DNA from: an uncultured Desulfuromonadales bacterium
Lineage (GTDB): Bacteria > Desulfobacterota > Desulfuromonadia > Geobacterales > Pseudopelobacteraceae
DNA: 64,000 bases
Assembly: GCA_903868145.1 (NCBI GenBank)
Contig: CAIPTY010000015.1
Span: 62,001-126,000 of the forward strand
Direction of reading: 5' to 3'
A program made the position numbers and the translations under genes. Of the stretch, positions 19,059-28,003 are shown in pieces. Under the pieces are notes generated by a model, which saw only the letters and a program-made list of their open reading frames with translations, was not told the origin of the DNA and ran no database searches. Position 1 is the first letter of the stretch. The number at the start of each line of letters is the position of its first letter.

Positions 19059-19931
19059 ATGTACAGCGATTTTTTCGGTTTCAGTGAAAAACCGTTTACC
19101 ATTACCCCGAATCCCCGCTTCATCTACCTGAGCGGCAATCACCGCGAGGCCTTTGGTCGTTTGGTATACGGTGTAGACAACAGCGCCGGTTTTATTGTCA
19201 TGACCGGTGAGATCGGAACCGGCAAAACCACGGTGCTGCGAACCCTGCTGACGCGTCTTGATCCGGGAAAATACAGCAGCGCACTGATATTCAACCCCTG
19301 CGTATCGGGTGAACAGTTGCTTGCAAACATCTGCCGTGAATTCAATACGCATGAAACCGGTCAGCCGGATGACAGCAACCTGGATCAGTTAAACCGCTTT
19401 CTCCTGGAACAGCATACCGCGGGCCGCATCGTTGTCCTGGTAATAGACGAGGCTCAGAATCTTGCGCCGGATGTGCTTGAGCAACTGCGCATGATCTCGA
19501 ATCTGGAGACGGAGCAGCATAAGCTGATCCAGATCATACTGGCAGGACAACCCGAGCTTAATGATGTGCTTGGGCGGCACGATCTCCGCCAGCTGAATCA
19601 GCGTGTAGCGGTGCGTTGTCAGTTGACGCCGATGGATTTTCGGGATACCGGAGAATATATCAGTCACCGCCTGAAGGTCTCGGGATGTCGCATTCCGCAA
19701 CTCTTTTCCCGGGGCGCCGTCAGGAAGATTTACCGGTTTTCCCGCGGCACTCCCCGTCTGATTAACATAGTATGTGAACAGTCGCTGGTTCTGGCCTGGA
19801 CGCGGGAGAACCCGGAAATTACATCAACGATAGTCGAGACGGCTATCAGCGAAGCCGGGCCTGGGGCAGGGCACGGCGGGATAACGCGGCGGTTGCTGGC
19901 ATGGCTGCTGAGCGGGGTTGGCAGGGTATGA
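19059..19931 (+). CDS. GspA/ExeA-type AAA ATPase (short form)
   Basis: This 290-residue ATPase starts MYSDFFGFSEKPF, the classic opening of ExeA/GspA and MshM proteins. Walker A is GEIGTGKTT near residue 50 and Walker B is VLVIDEAQNL near residue 130. Long ExeA proteins add a membrane segment and a peptidoglycan-binding domain, both absent here. It overlaps the GspB-like gene by four bases (ATGA). GspA-GspB pairs help assemble the type II secretin or related envelope machines through the peptidoglycan. Which machine is served cannot be told, because no secretin gene is in the window. Confidence 0.9.
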   Translation: MYSDFFGFSEKPFTITPNPRFIYLSGNHREAFGRLVYGVDNSAGFIVMTGEIGTGKTTVLRTLLTRLDPGKYSSALIFNPCVSGEQLLANICREFNTHETGQPDDSNLDQLNRFLLEQHTAGRIVVLVIDEAQNLAPDVLEQLRMISNLETEQHKLIQIILAGQPELNDVLGRHDLRQLNQRVAVRCQLTPMDFRDTGEYISHRLKVSGCRIPQLFSRGAVRKIYRFSRGTPRLINIVCEQSLVLAWTRENPEITSTIVETAISEAGPGAGHGGITRRLLAWLLSGVGRV

Positions 19932-20614
19932 GCTATATTCTCGATGCACTTAAAAAACTGGAGCATGAAAAAATCCGGAAGGCTCGTGGAAACGGAATGT
20001 CCAGCATAACCGGAGAGCTGTTCAGTAATGACGAGCAACGTACTGACGGTGGAGGGATGGGGAAAATCCTGCTGATAGTGGTCTTCGTTGCGCTGGTGAC
20101 GTTCGGTGCGAGCTGGTTTTTTCTTAAACCGGGTAAACGCACAGAAATCGCCAAACCTGGCGCACCGGTTGCACAGCAGCAAGCCGCAGCCCCAGCTGGT
20201 GTTCAAACAGCAACCTCTATTGTCCGACCCGTGGCGCAGCCTGTGGCCGCACAAGTGCCATTGCCACCCCCGACAGTCGTGACGGTCGCCCCGAAACCGC
20301 CCGTTCTCAATAAGGAAGATGTGGCTGCGCAGGTTACCCCCAGGGAGGTGAGAAAACGGGTGAAAGCTGCACAGCAACAGCCTGCGCCGACCATGGCAAC
20401 TCCGCCAGGCATACAGCTTTCGGGAATCGCCTGGCAGGATGACCGCCGTGCCCGCAGAGCGGTCATTAACGGGTTTCTGGTACAGGAGGGGGCGATTATC
20501 TCGGGTTCAAAAGTTACGGAGATACTTCAGGATCGGGTCCGATTTACACTGTCAGGGAGTACCTTCGAGATTCCTCTTGCCATCTCAGCTGATTTGCCCC
20601 CTATGGGCAAGTGA
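19928..20614 (+). CDS. GspB-like type II secretion assembly protein
   Basis: The 228-residue product starts MSYILDALKKLEHEK, the typical N-terminus of GspB/PulB proteins. A single membrane segment (about residues 45-66) is followed by a Pro/Ala/Gln-rich periplasmic linker and a C-terminal T2SSB-like domain (IQLSGIAWQDDRRARRAVIN) that ends in a short beta-rich part. The start chosen overlaps the stop of the ATPase gene. An open frame nine codons longer exists but would begin inside that gene. The partnership with the upstream ATPase follows from family and coupling. Confidence 0.88.
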   Translation: MSYILDALKKLEHEKIRKARGNGMSSITGELFSNDEQRTDGGGMGKILLIVVFVALVTFGASWFFLKPGKRTEIAKPGAPVAQQQAAAPAGVQTATSIVRPVAQPVAAQVPLPPPTVVTVAPKPPVLNKEDVAAQVTPREVRKRVKAAQQQPAPTMATPPGIQLSGIAWQDDRRARRAVINGFLVQEGAIISGSKVTEILQDRVRFTLSGSTFEIPLAISADLPPMGK

Positions 20615-20646
20615 TAGAGCCACCCGGTTTAAGGAAAGGTCTGTCC

Positions 20647-21402
20647 ATGCGTATATATGCCGGTTTGTTTTTCGTAACTCTGATCCTCTCAGCCTGCGGT
20701 AAAAAGGGGCCCCTGGTCTATCCCGACATGCTGGTTCCGGCAGCGCCCGCAGCTGTCAGCGCGCAGCAGTCCGGCAATAATATCAGGTTGACCTTCGGCA
20801 TTCCTGTCAAAGACCGCTCTGGCCGTCCCCGTTCCGACGTTGCCGGGATCAAGATCTACAAGCGGGATTTAATGGCGGGTCAGGATAAGGGGTGTACCTC
20901 ATGCACCGCCGATTTCAACCTTTTCAGGACATGGTTTCTTGATGTTCCCGGAGAATCCCAGCGTTTTGGTGACCGCGTGGTGATTCTTGATGGAGGCGTG
21001 CAAAGCGGCAGGAGTTACACCTACTCATTCAGCGCTTTTGCACACGATGGCACAGAGGGAATCAGATCAGCGCCTGTCACGACCGACGTGGTCTTGCCGC
21101 CGTTGCCACCGGTTCTGAGGGCCGTCAGTTTACCGACCGAGGTCACTCTCGAATTTGTCGGCCTGCCGCTTGCGGGTGAATTTGCGGGTTATAGTCTGTA
21201 TCGGGTTGTGAAGGGTCAACCATTTCCCTACCGGCCATATATCTCATCACTGCTCAATGAAAACCGCTTTACTGATATGGGACTGGAGCGGGGAACCACA
21301 TATATGTACGCTGCCAGGATCGTCGTGCGCCTTTCAACGGGAGTCCTGGTTGAAAGCGGCCTGTCCGGTGAAGTTGAAGGTAAGTTGCAGGACGACGAAT
21401 AG
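20647..21402 (+). CDS. LptM-like lipoprotein with extended C-terminal region
   Basis: This is a 251-residue predicted lipoprotein. A signal peptide ends in the lipobox LSAC (Cys17). The next residues, GKKGPLVYP, resemble LptM/YifL, the small lipoprotein that aids LptD maturation and often lies next to argH and lysA. Unlike the short LptM, it continues for about 230 residues with fibronectin type III-like strands (for example SGRSYTYSFSAFAHDG and RGTTYMYAARIV). The ATG at 20647 has a good AGGAAAGG ribosome site. It is the last gene before the terminator. The lipoprotein call is firm; LptM kinship rests on the N-terminal motif and neighbourhood. Confidence 0.8.
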   Translation: MRIYAGLFFVTLILSACGKKGPLVYPDMLVPAAPAAVSAQQSGNNIRLTFGIPVKDRSGRPRSDVAGIKIYKRDLMAGQDKGCTSCTADFNLFRTWFLDVPGESQRFGDRVVILDGGVQSGRSYTYSFSAFAHDGTEGIRSAPVTTDVVLPPLPPVLRAVSLPTEVTLEFVGLPLAGEFAGYSLYRVVKGQPFPYRPYISSLLNENRFTDMGLERGTTYMYAARIVVRLSTGVLVESGLSGEVEGKLQDDE

Positions 21403-21420
21403 ACTGCGGTACCGGTTATG

Positions 21421-21465
21421 AATAACAAAAAAGGGCATCCCGATCGGGTGCCCTTTTTTGTTATT
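21421..21465. terminator. Bidirectional intrinsic terminator
   Basis: A stem of about 20 base pairs (AATAACAAAAAAGGGCA pairing with TGCCCTTTTTTGTTATT) has a short CGATC loop. The A-run before and the T-run after allow it to stop both the plus-strand argH group and the minus-strand atpE transcript. Confidence 0.93.
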
Positions 21466-21489
21466 CAATGTGCTGCCAGTCCGCTGAAA

Positions 21490-21765
21490 TTACTTGGCGC
21501 CCAGTTTTGCCAGCTCTTCAGCCAGTTTCGCATAGGGGTTCGCATACAGAATGATGATGCAGATAACCAGGGCATAGATCGCCAGAGACTCGATCATGGC
21601 CAGACCGATCAGCATGGTGGTCGTGATTTTGCCGGAAGCACCGGGGTTGCGGGAAACGCCTTCAACAGCGCTTTTTACTGCCAGACCCTGACCAATGCCG
21701 GTGCCCAGAGTTCCCAGAGCCATACCGATACCTGCTGCCAGAACGCACATCGTGAAAAAACTCAT
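21490..21765 (-). CDS. atpE: ATP synthase F0 subunit c
   Basis: This 91-residue hydrophobic hairpin protein forms the rotating c-ring of the ATP synthase. The carboxylate that carries the ion is Glu59 in MIESLAIY, and the loop is SRNPGASGK. Gln26 (GIGQG), Ser60 and Tyr64 match positions used for Na+ binding in some c-rings, but the usual Thr after Ser is Leu here, so the coupling ion is undecided. The gene is last in hemL-atpZ-atpI-atpB-atpE with an AGGAG ribosome site. Confidence 0.97.
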   Translation of the reverse strand: MSFFTMCVLAAGIGMALGTLGTGIGQGLAVKSAVEGVSRNPGASGKITTTMLIGLAMIESLAIYALVICIIILYANPYAKLAEELAKLGAK

Positions 21766-21829
21766 CTTTACTTCTCCTCTCTCATGGTGGTTGATATCCT
21801 AAACGGTATAGGATTTTAAAATATGGAAA

Positions 21830-22531
21830 TCAGTGAGCCTCTTCCAGAGAACCCTGAATGTAAATCATCGCCAGCAGCATGAAGACAAAGGCCTGAATGA
21901 AGGAGACCAGAATCCCCATCAGCATCATGGGAAGAGGAATGATCGGTACGAAGAACTTGATGCCCAGGAAAAAGAAACTCATCAAAACCATCTCGTGCCC
22001 GAACATGTTGCCGAAAAGACGCAGTGAAAGCGAAAGAACACGTGACAGATGGCTGACGACTTCAATGACGAGCATGAGGGGAGCCAGCCAGGCGATAGGC
22101 CCCATGAAATGCTTGATGTAGTGCGTGCCATGGTGCTTGATTCCAACCACATGGGTAGAGACAAACACAATGACTGCGCATGCCGCAGTTGTATTGATAT
22201 TGGCAGTCGGCGGAAAGAATCCGGGGATCAGGCCGATCAGGTTGGAGACCAGAATAAAGAGAGCCAGGGTTGCGATCAGCGGGAAGAAAGGCCGACCGTG
22301 CTCACCCATGGTCTGCACGATCATATTTTCAATGCCGTCAACCACAATTTCCATGAAATTTTGCAGGCCGCTCGGAATCGATGTAAGCGCTTTGGTGGCC
22401 AGAACGGACACAATCAGCAGAAGGCCGATAATGAGCCAGGTATAGGCTATGGCATCGGCGCTCGCATCGTTCAGGTGAAGTGGCGACAGCAGCTTGCGGA
22501 AAAATTCCAGAAACAGCAGTGGGTGAATCAT
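21830..22531 (-). CDS. atpB: ATP synthase F0 subunit a
   Basis: This 233-residue membrane protein forms the stator half-channels beside the c-ring. The essential arginine is Arg171 in SLSLRLFGN, followed by a long C-terminal hydrophobic hairpin that ends with IQGSLEEAH. The ATG at 22531 sits eight bases after a perfect AGGAGG; the open frame extends 15 codons further upstream but would overlap atpI. Confidence 0.97.
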   Translation of the reverse strand: MIHPLLFLEFFRKLLSPLHLNDASADAIAYTWLIIGLLLIVSVLATKALTSIPSGLQNFMEIVVDGIENMIVQTMGEHGRPFFPLIATLALFILVSNLIGLIPGFFPPTANINTTAACAVIVFVSTHVVGIKHHGTHYIKHFMGPIAWLAPLMLVIEVVSHLSRVLSLSLRLFGNMFGHEMVLMSFFFLGIKFFVPIIPLPMMLMGILVSFIQAFVFMLLAMIYIQGSLEEAH

Positions 22532-22535
22532 GGAG

Positions 22536-22922
22536 CTAACCTCCTGCGCACAGGGCGCTGTATAGTGAAAGTGCAATTATGTTTGCTACGATTACGGAAA
22601 GCCCCACCAGAAGCCCAGCCACTGAAAACCACCCGGAAACAATCACCAGATACAGACACAAACCGGTGATGCAGAGACGTCCCACGAAACGGATTTGAGC
22701 GTACAGATTCGGTCGTGCCGGTAACAGACCGAGGATGCGTTGAAGAACGAGACGAATCCAGAGGAAGTTGACGATGGCGATAACGCCACCCGCCAGCACT
22801 CCCAGGCCGACCTTCGAGTTGAAAAGCGTGAAGCCGACACATACAAGAACCGCAAGCAGTCCCAGGCTTCCTTTGATGACGACGGCGATCAGGTTATCTT
22901 CGTTGATCGCTGCCATCTTCAT
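22536..22922 (-). CDS. atpI: ATP synthase subunit I (AtpI-like assembly factor)
   Basis: This 128-residue protein has four predicted membrane segments, typical of AtpI, which helps assemble the c-ring or supply Mg2+. The start at 22922 follows GGGAGAG and overlaps the end of atpZ by 29 bases; it ends four bases before the atpB start. Sequence conservation in this family is low, so the call rests on size, topology and position. Confidence 0.85.
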   Translation of the reverse strand: MKMAAINEDNLIAVVIKGSLGLLAVLVCVGFTLFNSKVGLGVLAGGVIAIVNFLWIRLVLQRILGLLPARPNLYAQIRFVGRLCITGLCLYLVIVSGWFSVAGLLVGLSVIVANIIALSLYSALCAGG

Positions 22923-23136
22923 TTCGGCTCTCCCGGCGGGCAATCATATAGATATTCTTGAAACCGGCTGCGATGCCGATACAGAGAAAAATGAAAAAGA
23001 ACCAGGGTTTTGTGCCAAGCCATCCGTCAACTGTCAAGCCGAGCCAGACACCAATGGCTATCGCTATTGCCACCGAGATGCCCATGCTTGATACTATGGC
23101 CAGACTGCTCAGCAGCTCTTTTCTATCACGTTCCAT
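22894..23136 (-). CDS. atpZ: AtpZ/AtpI-family small membrane protein
   Basis: This 80-residue protein has two membrane segments. The arrangement (short charged N-terminus, AIAIGVWLGLTVDGWLGTKPW, then IGIAAGFKNIYMIAR) is characteristic of AtpZ, which lies at the head of atp operons and may form a Mg2+/Ca2+ path with AtpI. The ATG at 23136 gives the conserved length. The ribosome site is weak, so expression may depend on hemL read-through. Confidence 0.87.
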   Translation of the reverse strand: MERDRKELLSSLAIVSSMGISVAIAIAIGVWLGLTVDGWLGTKPWFFFIFLCIGIAAGFKNIYMIARRESRNEDGSDQRR

Positions 23137-23220
23137 CAAGTATTCACTGAGTGCAGGGGAGCAAAAAACCAGTACCACCTATCACAGTTACCGGGATCGT
23201 GTCAAATGAAATGAAACCGG

Positions 23221-24507
23221 TCATGCAATCAATCTGAAGCACTTCACCGCAGCGGCAATTGTTTTCTCGATATCAGCTTCGCTGTGGGCAGAAGAGACAA
23301 AGGCTGTCTCGAACTGAGAAGGGGCGAGGTAGATCCCCTCGTTCAACATGCCAAGGAAGTACCTGGCAAAAGCCGCGGTATCACACCGGGACGCAGTGGG
23401 CCAGTCATAAACCGCTTCCTTGCAGAAGAAGGCGCAGAACATGCTGCCGACACGGGTTGAATAGATCGGGTAACCGGCGCTCCTGGCCGCGTTGGCGATG
23501 CCTTCTGCCACCAGTCTGCTCCTGTCTTCGAGATTCTGGTAGAAAGCGGGTTGTCTGAGGATGTTAAGGGTGGCGATGCCGGCAGACATTGCAAGGGGAT
23601 TACCGGAAAGAGTCCCGGCTTGATAGACGCCCCCCGAGGGGGATAGTTTCTCCATGATCTCGCGTTTTCCCCCGAACGCCCCAACCGGCAGACCGCCGCC
23701 GATGATCTTGCCCAGGGTGGTCATGTCGGGGGTGACGCCATACAACTCCTGAGCCCCGCCGTAGGCAACGCGGAAGCCGGACATCACCTCATCAAAAATC
23801 AGGATTATACCCTCGTTGGTACAGATTTGCCGCAGTCCCTCCAGGAAGCCTTCCCGTGGCGGAACGGTACCCATGTTGCCAGCCACCGGCTCGATGATGA
23901 TGCAGGCGATCTGCCCCTTGTTCTGTTTCGCCAGTTCCCTGACCGATTCGAGAGAATTATACTCCCCGGTCAAAGTGTGTTTTGCAAAATCGGCTGGTAC
24001 GCCGGGCGAGTCGGGAACGCCGAAGGTGGCGGCACCGGACCCGGCTTTGACCAGGAGGGCGTCGGAGTGGCCGTGGTAGCAGCCGGAGAATTTGAGGATC
24101 TTGTCGCGTCCCGTGTATCCGCGTGCCAGACGGATGGCGCTCATGGTAGCTTCGGTTCCGGAACTGACCATTCGTACCATCTCGATGGAGGGAACCGCCT
24201 CGATGACCATATTGGCCAGGGTTATCTCCCGTTCTGTGGGCGCGCCGAAACTGGCGCCGTTTTCCACGGTCTGCTTGACGGCGGTCACGACATCGGGGTG
24301 ACAATGTCCCGCTATCATGGGCCCCCAGGATCCAACGTAGTCTACGAAGTCGTTGCCGTCCTCATCATAGATATGGCTGCCGGCCGCCTTTTTAATGAAT
24401 AACGGATCGGCGCCTACAGACTTGAAAGCCCTGACAGGGCTGTTAACCCCCCCAGGGATGGAGATTCTGGCCTGCTGGAAGAGCAGGCTGGAGCGTTCGT
24501 GGTTCAT
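23221..24507 (-). CDS. hemL: Glutamate-1-semialdehyde 2,1-aminomutase
   Basis: This 428-residue PLP enzyme converts glutamate-1-semialdehyde to 5-aminolevulinate, the start of haem synthesis by the C5 route. Visible family features are [11 protein letters not shown] at the N-terminus, the PLP aspartate in [10 protein letters not shown], and the catalytic lysine in [12 protein letters not shown] near residue 265. The length is normal. It heads the atpZIBE group, an order known in Geobacter, and is transcribed away from nuo. An AGAGG ribosome site precedes the ATG. Confidence 0.98.
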   Translation of the reverse strand: MNHERSSLLFQQARISIPGGVNSPVRAFKSVGADPLFIKKAAGSHIYDEDGNDFVDYVGSWGPMIAGHCHPDVVTAVKQTVENGASFGAPTEREITLANMVIEAVPSIEMVRMVSSGTEATMSAIRLARGYTGRDKILKFSGCYHGHSDALLVKAGSGAATFGVPDSPGVPADFAKHTLTGEYNSLESVRELAKQNKGQIACIIIEPVAGNMGTVPPREGFLEGLRQICTNEGIILIFDEVMSGFRVAYGGAQELYGVTPDMTTLGKIIGGGLPVGAFGGKREIMEKLSPSGGVYQAGTLSGNPLAMSAGIATLNILRQPAFYQNLEDRSRLVAEGIANAARSAGYPIYSTRVGSMFCAFFCKEAVYDWPTASRCDTAAFARYFLGMLNEGIYLAPSQFETAFVSSAHSEADIEKTIAAAVKCFRLIA

Positions 24508-24765
24508 ATTCGTGACCTCTGGGCTGGAAGGGAGAATTCCTAAGTTAATGGCCAGTATACCGCAGTCTGGTTAGCATACTGTATGCATCTGTGTCAATGG
24601 TAAAGATTCAATATTGTTTATTATTTTGATGGTTATATGCCATGCTTCCCTTTTTCAGGCTGGATAAAAATAAACGGCAAAAACTGCTTGACAAAGCTGG
24701 ACAGATACCCTATTTTTGCTCCGTTTTGTATACAGTATACTGAAATCGGATGAGGAGGGCATTCA
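24508..24765. promoter_or_regulatory. Divergent hemL/nuoA control region with promoter and two palindromes
   Basis: For nuo there is a strong sigma-70-type promoter: TTGACA at 24688 and TATTTT at 24711 with a 17-base spacer, about 50 bases before the nuoA ATG. Two related palindromes are present: GCATACTGTATGC (24574-24586) on the hemL side and GTATACAGTATAC (24728-24740) just downstream of the nuo promoter. Both share the ATACWGTAT core, about 154 bases apart. This suggests one regulator acting on both directions. Confidence 0.7.
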
Positions 24766-25122
24766 ATGCTCGGCGCATATCTACCCATACTGCTGCTGGT
24801 TCTTGTGGCGCTCGGTTTCGGCGCCGTTTCTCTGGTGATGTCGTCGCTGATTGGCCAGAAGAAGTACTCGGCTGTCAAGATGGCTCCCTACGAGAGCGGC
24901 TGCGAACCGGTCGGAACCGCCCGGGAGCGTTTCTCGATCAAATTCTACGTAATCGCAATGCTGTTTATCCTGTTCGATATTGAGGCCGTGTTCCTCTATC
25001 CCTGGGCGATACTCTACAAAAAGCTCGGTCTTTTCGGTCTGGTGGAAATGGGGGTATTCATCGTGATCCTCTTTGTCGGTTACATTTATGTATGGAAAAA
25101 AGGAGCACTGGAATGGGAGTAG
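24766..25122 (+). CDS. nuoA: NADH-quinone oxidoreductase subunit A
   Basis: This 118-residue membrane protein is the first gene of the complex I operon. It has three transmembrane segments and the conserved [10 protein letters not shown] and [12 protein letters not shown] motifs; the cysteine-bearing loop lies at the quinone-site junction. An AGGAGGG ribosome site precedes the ATG. It overlaps nuoB by ten bases. Confidence 0.98.
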   Translation: MLGAYLPILLLVLVALGFGAVSLVMSSLIGQKKYSAVKMAPYESGCEPVGTARERFSIKFYVIAMLFILFDIEAVFLYPWAILYKKLGLFGLVEMGVFIVILFVGYIYVWKKGALEWE

Positions 25123-25628
25123 ACAATCCGCTTGGCGAAAACATCATCACCACGTCCCTGGACGCGCTCGTCAACTGGTCCCGCAAATCGTCGATCTGGC
25201 CTATGACCTTTGGCCTGGCGTGCTGTGCCATTGAGATGATGGCCACGGGAGCTTCGCACCACGACCTGGATCGTTTCGGGATAATCTTCCGCGCCTCTCC
25301 CCGCCAGTCCGACTGTATCATCATTGCAGGAACGGTCACTAAAAAGATGCTGCCTGTCATCAAAACCGTGTACGAGCAGATGCCGGAGCCGAAATGGGTT
25401 ATTGCCATGGGTGCCTGTGCATGCTCTGGGGGTATATTCGATACCTATAGTGTTATTCAGGGTATTGACGAAGCCCTGCCGGTTGATGTCTACATCCCCG
25501 GTTGCCCTCCACGCCCCGAAGCGCTCCTGTTCGGACTGATGAAACTTCAGGACAAGATCATGAGGGAGAAAAACTCGTTCGGTTCGGCGATCGGCCTGGG
25601 CGACAGGTATGATTCGGCTGCTGCGTAG
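25113..25628 (+). CDS. nuoB: NADH-quinone oxidoreductase subunit B
   Basis: This 171-residue peripheral subunit holds cluster N2, the last iron-sulfur centre before quinone. The four cluster cysteines are visible in [16 protein letters not shown] and PGCPPRPE. The start at 25113 follows an AGGAG site and lies inside the end of nuoA, so the two are coupled; a start seven codons earlier is possible but has no better ribosome site. Confidence 0.98.
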   Translation: MGVDNPLGENIITTSLDALVNWSRKSSIWPMTFGLACCAIEMMATGASHHDLDRFGIIFRASPRQSDCIIIAGTVTKKMLPVIKTVYEQMPEPKWVIAMGACACSGGIFDTYSVIQGIDEALPVDVYIPGCPPRPEALLFGLMKLQDKIMREKNSFGSAIGLGDRYDSAAA

Positions 25629-25704
25629 TACGATTTTTATGTTGCTTTCCAAGTAGTTGCTACTTTAATCACGATAATCAATTCCCAGAAAAGGGTTGGA
25701 TGCC

Positions 25705-26193
25705 ATGGCAGAAAACAATCGCGCAGTAGTCAAGCTGAAGGAAAAATTCGCCGCTTCCATTATTGACGTTGTTGAGTTTCGCGGTGAAGTAACCGTGACG
25801 GTCAAGCAGGAAGATATCCTGGAGATCCTGACTTTTCTCAAACAGTCGCTTCTGTACAACCTGCTCACCGATCTTACGGCGGTTGACTATCTGGGAAAGA
25901 AGGAAGAACGTTTCATGCTGGTGTATCAGCTTTTTTCCATCGCCAACAAGGATCGGTTGCGTATCAAGGCGCCGTTGACTGAGGCAGACGGCCACATTCA
26001 GAGCGCAACCCAGGTATGGGCCACCGCAAACTGGCTTGAGCGCGAGGTGTTTGACCTGTTTGGCATTGTATTCCAGAACCATCCCGATCTGCGTCGCATT
26101 CTGATGACAGATGACTGGGTGGGGCATCCGTTGCGCAAGGACTACCCGCTTCAGGGGCCTGACCGGGAACCTTATAAGGGACGCCTGTCGTAG
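25705..26193 (+). CDS. nuoC: NADH-quinone oxidoreductase subunit C
   Basis: This 162-residue peripheral subunit (30-kDa family) keeps the signature region EREVFDLFGIVFQNHPDLRRIL and the C-terminal GHPLRKDYPL. NuoC and NuoD are separate genes here, unlike the fused NuoCD of Escherichia coli. The ATG at 25705 is used; an in-frame TTG three codons earlier is less likely. Confidence 0.98.
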   Translation: MAENNRAVVKLKEKFAASIIDVVEFRGEVTVTVKQEDILEILTFLKQSLLYNLLTDLTAVDYLGKKEERFMLVYQLFSIANKDRLRIKAPLTEADGHIQSATQVWATANWLEREVFDLFGIVFQNHPDLRRILMTDDWVGHPLRKDYPLQGPDREPYKGRLS

Positions 26194-26246
26194 ATAATCT
26201 GTTTCATTCCACCACTAGTGCATTTTGATCATAGAAGAGGCGATAC

Positions 26247-27419
26247 ATGGCAACTACGGAAAAAATGACATTGAACATGGGACCGCAACACCCCAGTACC
26301 CACGGTGTTCTCAGGCTTGTTCTCGAGTTGGATGGGGAGATCATCACAAAGATCACGCCCGATATCGGCTACCTGCACCGCGGCATCGAAAAGCTCTCCG
26401 AGTACCGCACCTATCATCAGATACTCCCGTTGACCGACCGTCTTGACTACCTGGCTCCCATGAGCAACAACCTGGGATATATTTTGGCTGTTGAAAAGCT
26501 GCTGGACATCGAAGTACCCGAACGGGCCCAGACGATCCGGGTTATCATGGCTGAAATGACTCGTCTGGAATCGCACCTTGTCTGGCTGGCCTGCCATGCC
26601 TTGGACATCGGTGCCATGACCGTCTTTCTGTACGCATTCCGCGAGCGTGAAGTGGTAATGGAGACATACGAATTGATCTCCGGCGCCCGCATGACCTCAA
26701 ACTTCTTCCGGGCCGGCGGACTTTCCATGGACGTGCCGCCGGAGTTTGAAAAGAAGGTGCGCGATTTCGTCGAATCCATGCCGGGCTATCTGGATACCTA
26801 CGAAGGTCTCCTGACCACCAATCCCATCTGGCTCATGCGCACCGTTGGCAATGGAGTGATCTCCGCCGAGAATGCTATTGATATCGGCCTGACAGGCCCT
26901 GCTCTTCGCGGGTCCGGGGTTGATTGGGATATGCGCCGAGACAACTCCTACAGTGGATATGAAAACTACCAGTTCAAGGTGCCGGTAGGCGAGAACTGTG
27001 ACACCTTTGACCGCTACAAGGTTCGCCTGGTTGAGATGCGCGAGGCCTGCAAGATCATCAATCAGGCCCTTGACCGCTTGAAGCCCGGCCCCGTGCTGGC
27101 AGACTGTCCCCAGATCTGCTACCCGCCCAAGGAAAGTGTCTATAACTCCATTGAAGGACTGATCCACCACTTCAAGATAGCTTCGGAAGGATACCCGGTG
27201 CCCGAAGGTGAGGTTTATCAGGGGGTTGAGGCTCCGAAGGGTGAACTGGGGTATTACATCGTCAGCGACGGCAGCAGCAAGCCGTATCGCTTGAGGATCC
27301 GGCCCCCTTCATTTGTCAATCTGCAGGCCATCGAGCAGATGTCAACGGGGACCATGATTGCCGATCTGGTGGCTGTAATCGGAACACTTGACATCGTTCT
27401 TGGTGAAATTGATAGATAA
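26247..27419 (+). CDS. nuoD: NADH-quinone oxidoreductase subunit D
   Basis: This 390-residue subunit (49-kDa family, related to the large subunit of [NiFe] hydrogenases) lines the quinone pocket together with NuoB. GPQHPSTHGVLR at the N-terminus and the C-terminal ADLVAVIGTLDIVLGEIDR are diagnostic. The nickel-binding cysteines of hydrogenases are absent, as expected. GAAGAGG precedes the ATG. Confidence 0.98.
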   Translation: MATTEKMTLNMGPQHPSTHGVLRLVLELDGEIITKITPDIGYLHRGIEKLSEYRTYHQILPLTDRLDYLAPMSNNLGYILAVEKLLDIEVPERAQTIRVIMAEMTRLESHLVWLACHALDIGAMTVFLYAFREREVVMETYELISGARMTSNFFRAGGLSMDVPPEFEKKVRDFVESMPGYLDTYEGLLTTNPIWLMRTVGNGVISAENAIDIGLTGPALRGSGVDWDMRRDNSYSGYENYQFKVPVGENCDTFDRYKVRLVEMREACKIINQALDRLKPGPVLADCPQICYPPKESVYNSIEGLIHHFKIASEGYPVPEGEVYQGVEAPKGELGYYIVSDGSSKPYRLRIRPPSFVNLQAIEQMSTGTMIADLVAVIGTLDIVLGEIDR

Positions 27420-27450
27420 CTCCCGCATCGATTCAAAGGAGATGGCGCGC

Positions 27451-27960
27451 ATGAGTGAAGTAGTGGCGCAGCAGGCTGAAGAAGAGGAAGTCGTCGTAGA
27501 TCTTGCCATTGCTGATAAGGTAATAGATAAATATATTGATATTCCCGGCAACCTGATGCCGGTTCTGCAGGGCGTCCAGGACGAGTACGGATATGTTCCG
27601 CGTGTGGTTGCCGAACATGTGGCCGAGCGCCTGAATGTATATCCCAGCCAGATCTATGGTGTGCTGACCTTTTATGCCCAGTTTCATCTCAAGCCGCGTG
27701 GCCGCTTTATAATTCGTGTCTGCGTCGGCACCGCCTGCCATGTTCAGGGTGCAACCCGCATAGTTGAGACCTTCTTTGACAAGCTGCATATCGGGCATGC
27801 CGAAACCACACCGGACCTTCGCTATACGTTTGAGAAGGTTGCCTGTCTGGGGGCCTGTGGAATGGCGCCGCTGGCGATGGTGAATGATGCCACCTACGGT
27901 GGCATGACCGTACAGAAAGTCGATGAAATCGTAACCGATTACAACCAGAGGCCGATATAA
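27451..27960 (+). CDS. nuoE: NADH-quinone oxidoreductase subunit E
   Basis: This 169-residue thioredoxin-like [2Fe-2S] subunit belongs to the NADH dehydrogenase module. The ligands are in CVGTACHVQG and CLGACGMAP. The N-terminus has an unusual acidic stretch (AEEEEVVVD). The start at 27451 is best placed relative to the AAAGGAG site; ATG 27442 is too close to it. Confidence 0.96.
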   Translation: MSEVVAQQAEEEEVVVDLAIADKVIDKYIDIPGNLMPVLQGVQDEYGYVPRVVAEHVAERLNVYPSQIYGVLTFYAQFHLKPRGRFIIRVCVGTACHVQGATRIVETFFDKLHIGHAETTPDLRYTFEKVACLGACGMAPLAMVNDATYGGMTVQKVDEIVTDYNQRPI

Positions 27961-28003
27961 GTAGCATGTAGCTCGAAACTATCCAGCAGGGGACAATTGA
28001 GTC

